Below, one piece after another: positions 34,741-39,048 of a stretch of DNA of 39,048 nucleotides. The stretch lies in contig CALXLC010000014.1 of NCBI GenBank assembly GCA_944389095.1, positions 1 to 39,048 on the forward strand, written 5' to 3'. Position numbers and translations under genes: made by a program. This stretch comes from an uncultured Alphaproteobacteria bacterium (GTDB lineage Bacteria > Pseudomonadota > Alphaproteobacteria > RF32 > CAG-239). The notes beneath the pieces are model-generated. The model ran no database searches and had not been told where the DNA came from. It saw nothing but the letters and a program-made list of their open reading frames with translations. Position 1 is the stretch's first letter. The number at the start of each line of letters is the position of its first letter.

Positions 34741-34868
34741 TCTGGTTTGGGGATGTGTTGCAGGAATAATCCTTAAACAGGTGCGGTCTTTTTCTTGTCC
34801 GTGTCTTTGTTAAGCGGGTATTAATATTTGTTTTATATACTCTTTTCAAAAATTGGTGAGAAGCAGGT

Positions 34869-35594
34869 ATGGACAATACAACGGTCAAAAAACTTCCGGT
34901 GGGGACGGTTTTGAAAGATGCGGCGGGTTATTTTCGTCGTAATCTCAGGGGAATGCTGCCCTTTACGTTGTTTAATTATCTGATGCTGGCCGCCGGCGTG
35001 TATTTTTGGAAAACGCCGCTGTTGTGGCTGCTGTTGGCTGTGGTTTATGTTTTTTGGGCGTATTTTTTCCGTTATTATTTTAAACGAAAGCCTTATTTGG
35101 AATTCCATGCTTTGTTTTATTCACTGGTGCCTTCCACAAAAATTGTCGTGTTGACCGTTTTGACGGCCTTGCTTTTGGCGGTGTTGCCTTTTTTGCCGCT
35201 TTTCTTGGGCTTTTCTCAGGATTTTAAAGACGAATATATGTTGTTTTTGCAACGGTATATGCAAGACAGCGATTGGGTGGATTTGGGATTGTCTCTGGTG
35301 GTGGTGGTGACGTCGCCGCTGATTTTGTTTCGTCCTTATCTGGCTTGGATTTCAGCGCTTATCGGCCGCAGCGGAACACTGCGTTCGGCTTGGAACAGAA
35401 CCCGGGGAAATTATTGGGAGTTTTTGCTTTTGGCGGTTGTTTTTGAATTGTCTTTTATGTGTATTCAGGAAATATGCCGCTTTTGGGGGTGGCCGCTTTT
35501 GGTGCAAATGATTGTTTATGCCCCGATGACGGTCTTCTTAAATGTTGTGCTGGCACGGGCGTATGAGTTCTTTTTTATAGAACTTGAAAAGTGA
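34869..35594 (+). CDS. Polytopic membrane protein of unknown function
   Basis: 241 residues with about six membrane segments: around 30-47, 50-68, 92-115, 135-165, 190-205 and 208-230. No catalytic motif is recognised. The layout recalls small integral membrane proteins of the DUF975/YciC kind, with a soluble N-terminus and an Arg-rich SAWNRTRGNYW loop, but I cannot confirm that. Followed by a terminator shared with ligA. Confidence 0.7.
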   Translation: MDNTTVKKLPVGTVLKDAAGYFRRNLRGMLPFTLFNYLMLAAGVYFWKTPLLWLLLAVVYVFWAYFFRYYFKRKPYLEFHALFYSLVPSTKIVVLTVLTALLLAVLPFLPLFLGFSQDFKDEYMLFLQRYMQDSDWVDLGLSLVVVVTSPLILFRPYLAWISALIGRSGTLRSAWNRTRGNYWEFLLLAVVFELSFMCIQEICRFWGWPLLVQMIVYAPMTVFLNVVLARAYEFFFIELEK

Positions 35595-35656
35595 TGTTTG
35601 GTTTATTCGAAAGAAATTGGAAGTTAAACAATCGTTGAACGAAATTTAACAAATTG

Positions 35657-35684
35657 AAAAGAAGGAGCCCTCGGGCTCCTTCTT

Positions 35685-35686
<2 letters not shown>
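35657..35686. terminator. Bidirectional terminator
   Basis: AAAAGAAGGAGCC/GGCTCCTTCTTTT with a 4-nt loop, between the convergent membrane-protein gene and ligA; T-rich on both strands. Confidence 0.88.
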
Positions 35687-37823
<2,137 letters not shown>

Positions 37824-37904
37824 TCATAAAGGCAGGGTTATGCAGAGAAGAAAATATTTGGCGGTACGCTGCCGGAGAATCTTGGGATAAAACAGATGGT
37901 TTTT

Positions 37905-37937
37905 AATAAAAAAACGGGAAACCGGAGTTTCCCGTTT
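37905..37937 (-). terminator. Terminator after infC
   Basis: AAACGGGAAAC, CGGA loop, GTTTCCCGTTT, followed on the minus strand by T-rich sequence, 23 bp after the infC stop. Confidence 0.88.
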
Positions 37938-37959
37938 AATTGTTTCGGTCAAATACGTT

Positions 37960-38499
37960 TTATGCCGGTGAAACAATCATCATCATTTGTTTGCCTTCCA
38001 ATTTGGGGGCAGAATCGACTTTGCACAATCCTTCCAAATCTTCCAGCAGGCGGTTTAGAACGTTTTTGCCCATATCGTTGGCGCTGAGTTCACGGCCTTT
38101 GTACCGCATGGTAAATTTTACTTTGTTGCCTTCCGAAAGGAATTTTTTGGCCTGTTTGACTTTGACTTCGTAGTCATGTGTGTCAATCATCGGCCGTAAT
38201 TTCAACTCTTTTATTTCGACAACTTTTTGATTCTTTCTGGCTTCGGCTTTGCGCTTTTGCATTTCATATTTATATTTGCCGAAATCAAGCACTTTGCAAA
38301 CAGGGGGGGCAGCCTGAGGGGATATCTCAATCAAATCCAATCCGGCGTCTTCCGCTATCTGGAGAGCTTCCCGAATCGAAACTATTCCGCGGTTTTCGCC
38401 GTTTTCATCAATCAGACGAACTTCTCTTACTTTAATATCTTCATTAATGCGCGGTCCGTCACCATCACGTACTGGCACATTGGTATTTTCTTTAGCTAT
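37960..38499 (-). CDS. infC: Translation initiation factor IF-3 (probable ATA start)
   Basis: About 179 residues. The N-domain has RINEDIKVREVRLIDENGE and DLIEISPQAAPPVCKVLD(F/Y)GKYKYE; the C-domain has KELKLRPMIDTHDYEVKVKQ and FTMRYKGRE. It binds the 30S subunit and rejects wrong initiation codons. The best ribosome site, GGGAGG, lies 5 nt upstream of an ATA codon at 38499; the next candidate, GTG at 38478, has no site. Non-AUG infC starts (AUU in E. coli) let IF-3 limit its own synthesis. infC ends here in a terminator, without rpmI-rplT after it. Confidence 0.93.
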   Translation of the reverse strand: MAKENTNVPVRDGDGPRINEDIKVREVRLIDENGENRGIVSIREALQIAEDAGLDLIEISPQAAPPVCKVLDFGKYKYEMQKRKAEARKNQKVVEIKELKLRPMIDTHDYEVKVKQAKKFLSEGNKVKFTMRYKGRELSANDMGKNVLNRLLEDLEGLCKVDSAPKLEGKQMMMIVSPA

Positions 38500-38782
38500 T
38501 GTAGCCTCCCTTATAATGTTTTAAACTATCGCTCATAATACAAAGCTCATGGAATATTTCAAGAAAAATTTGGAAGAATCCTCTAAAATCCGACGTAATT
38601 CGGACGGAATCTTTTTTTGATAGAAGGTGGTGTCCGAAATATAGCCGCTAAATAAGAAGTTTGTAGACTGATTGTCTGCCAAAAAAAGATTGACACTCAA
38701 AAAAAATTCGTGCTAATATTTCGCCAGATCAAACGGTTAAATCTTTTTCCACAAAAAACAAATTTTTTTTGAAAAAAAGTTA
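38500..38782. other. AT-rich region between infC and the rRNA promoter
   Basis: No gene seen. It has the infC leader and A/T tracts just before the rrn -35 box that could act as an UP element. Confidence 0.5.
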
Positions 38783-38811
38783 TTGACATCTGGGATTGAT
38801 TGTCTTATAAA
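38783..38811 (+). promoter_or_regulatory. rRNA operon promoter
   Basis: TTGACA (38783-38788), exactly 17 bp, TATAAA (38806-38811), preceded by A-tracts. About 185 bp of leader follow before the 16S start. Confidence 0.88.
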
Positions 38812-38995
38812 CCCTCTCGCTGACGATGAGAAGCAAAGTTCGACGAGAGCGGTGTTTGAGTTGTCAGTAGTTATAAAGTATAGTGAATAAGTGAGAGGGG
38901 ATACGCAGGCAGTGATCTGGAAAAGATTAAGGTCTGAAGTATCTGATAAGGAACCAAGTAAATTCTTTATGAGTGATTTAGGCTAGGATTAGATT

Positions 38996-39048
38996 TAATA
39001 TGAGAGTTTGATCCTGGCTCAGAACGAACGCTGGCGGCAGGCTTAACA
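38996..39048 (+). rRNA. 16S ribosomal RNA, 5' end (partial)
   Basis: Contains AGAGTTTGATCCTGGCTCAG followed by AACGAACGCTGGCGGCAGG, the start of alphaproteobacterial 16S rRNA. The 5' end is placed by comparison with E. coli numbering; the gene runs off the window. Confidence 0.97.

Larger units (their letters stand above)
34334..34868. other. 535-bp intergenic region: leader, promoter and repeats
   Basis: Holds the leader of the Cys-rich gene (with a GTCCGC/GCGGAC hairpin at 34412-34428), a sigma70-like promoter at 34512-34540, the repeat block 34582-34740 and about 110 bp of plain sequence before the membrane-protein gene. No coding frame is convincing. Confidence 0.6.

Noticed and set aside
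32400..34750. Insertion sequence or transposon ends
   Set aside because: The repeats are direct and there is no transposase gene or clear terminal inverted repeats.

Overview
The window reads as a chromosome segment of an alphaproteobacterium. The 16S rRNA 5' end at the right edge has the alphaproteobacterial opening (GAACGAACGCTGGCGGCAGG). The housekeeping proteins (ClpP/ClpX, AlaS, LigA, IF-3, Map, RadC, MsbA-like) and tRNAs with encoded CCA fit that. Most of the window has moderate G+C; one stretch (about 15.7-18.9 kb) is clearly AT-rich. The protein style (cysteine-rich secreted proteins ending in an Lcl/DUF1566-like C-type-lectin fold) recalls uncultured gut Alphaproteobacteria, but that placement is inference.

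The main discovery is a complete diversity-generating retroelement (DGR). On the minus strand, in order, lie avd (32295-31954), three tandem template repeats (TR C 31773-31660, TR B 31505-31392, TR A 31241-31125) and a DGR-type reverse transcriptase (31067-29802). Three variable repeats (VRs) sit at the 3' ends of secreted-protein genes: two consecutive plus-strand genes at 1-2108, about 29-30 kb from the templates, and one minus-strand gene at 32747-33529 just upstream of avd. Differences between VRs and TRs are almost all at template adenines. VR2 pairs with TR A. VR3 reads as a TR B (5' half) / TR C (3' half) mosaic. VR1 reads as a TR B / TR A mosaic with a degenerate IMH. Three diverged templates serving different targets, with mosaic VRs, is unusual, since most described DGRs have one TR.

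Layout: 1-2108 DGR target operon 1; 2163-4067 clpX-clpP; 4156-7478 a glycan operon (GT-C-like membrane protein, DPM-like GT2, methyltransferase); 7611-9499 two unknown genes, one a solenoid protein; 9574-11314 sn-glycerol-1-phosphate dehydrogenase plus HAD phosphatase; 11396-12648 RNHCP protein, tRNA-Pro, tRNA-Arg and tag; 13307-13636 a stand-alone LpxD N-terminal domain; 13699-15462 MsbA-like exporter; 15526-23583 a surface polysaccharide operon (nucleotidyltransferase, GT2, gmd, fcl, UGM-like flavoprotein, AT-rich GT9-GT2 fusion and NoeA-like methyltransferase), preceded by a structured leader or ncRNA ending in a terminator; 24032-29726 marC, radC, map, sfsA and alaS; 29802-32295 DGR core; 32400-34750 target operon 2 bracketed by direct repeats; 34869-38499 a membrane protein, ligA and infC (apparently starting at ATA); 38783-39048 rrn promoter, leader and the start of 16S rRNA.

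Working model: the DGR keeps rewriting the ligand-binding tips of secreted or surface-exposed Cys-rich lectin-fold proteins. The neighbouring polysaccharide genes build the rest of the cell surface. All mismatch counts and coordinates were made by hand.
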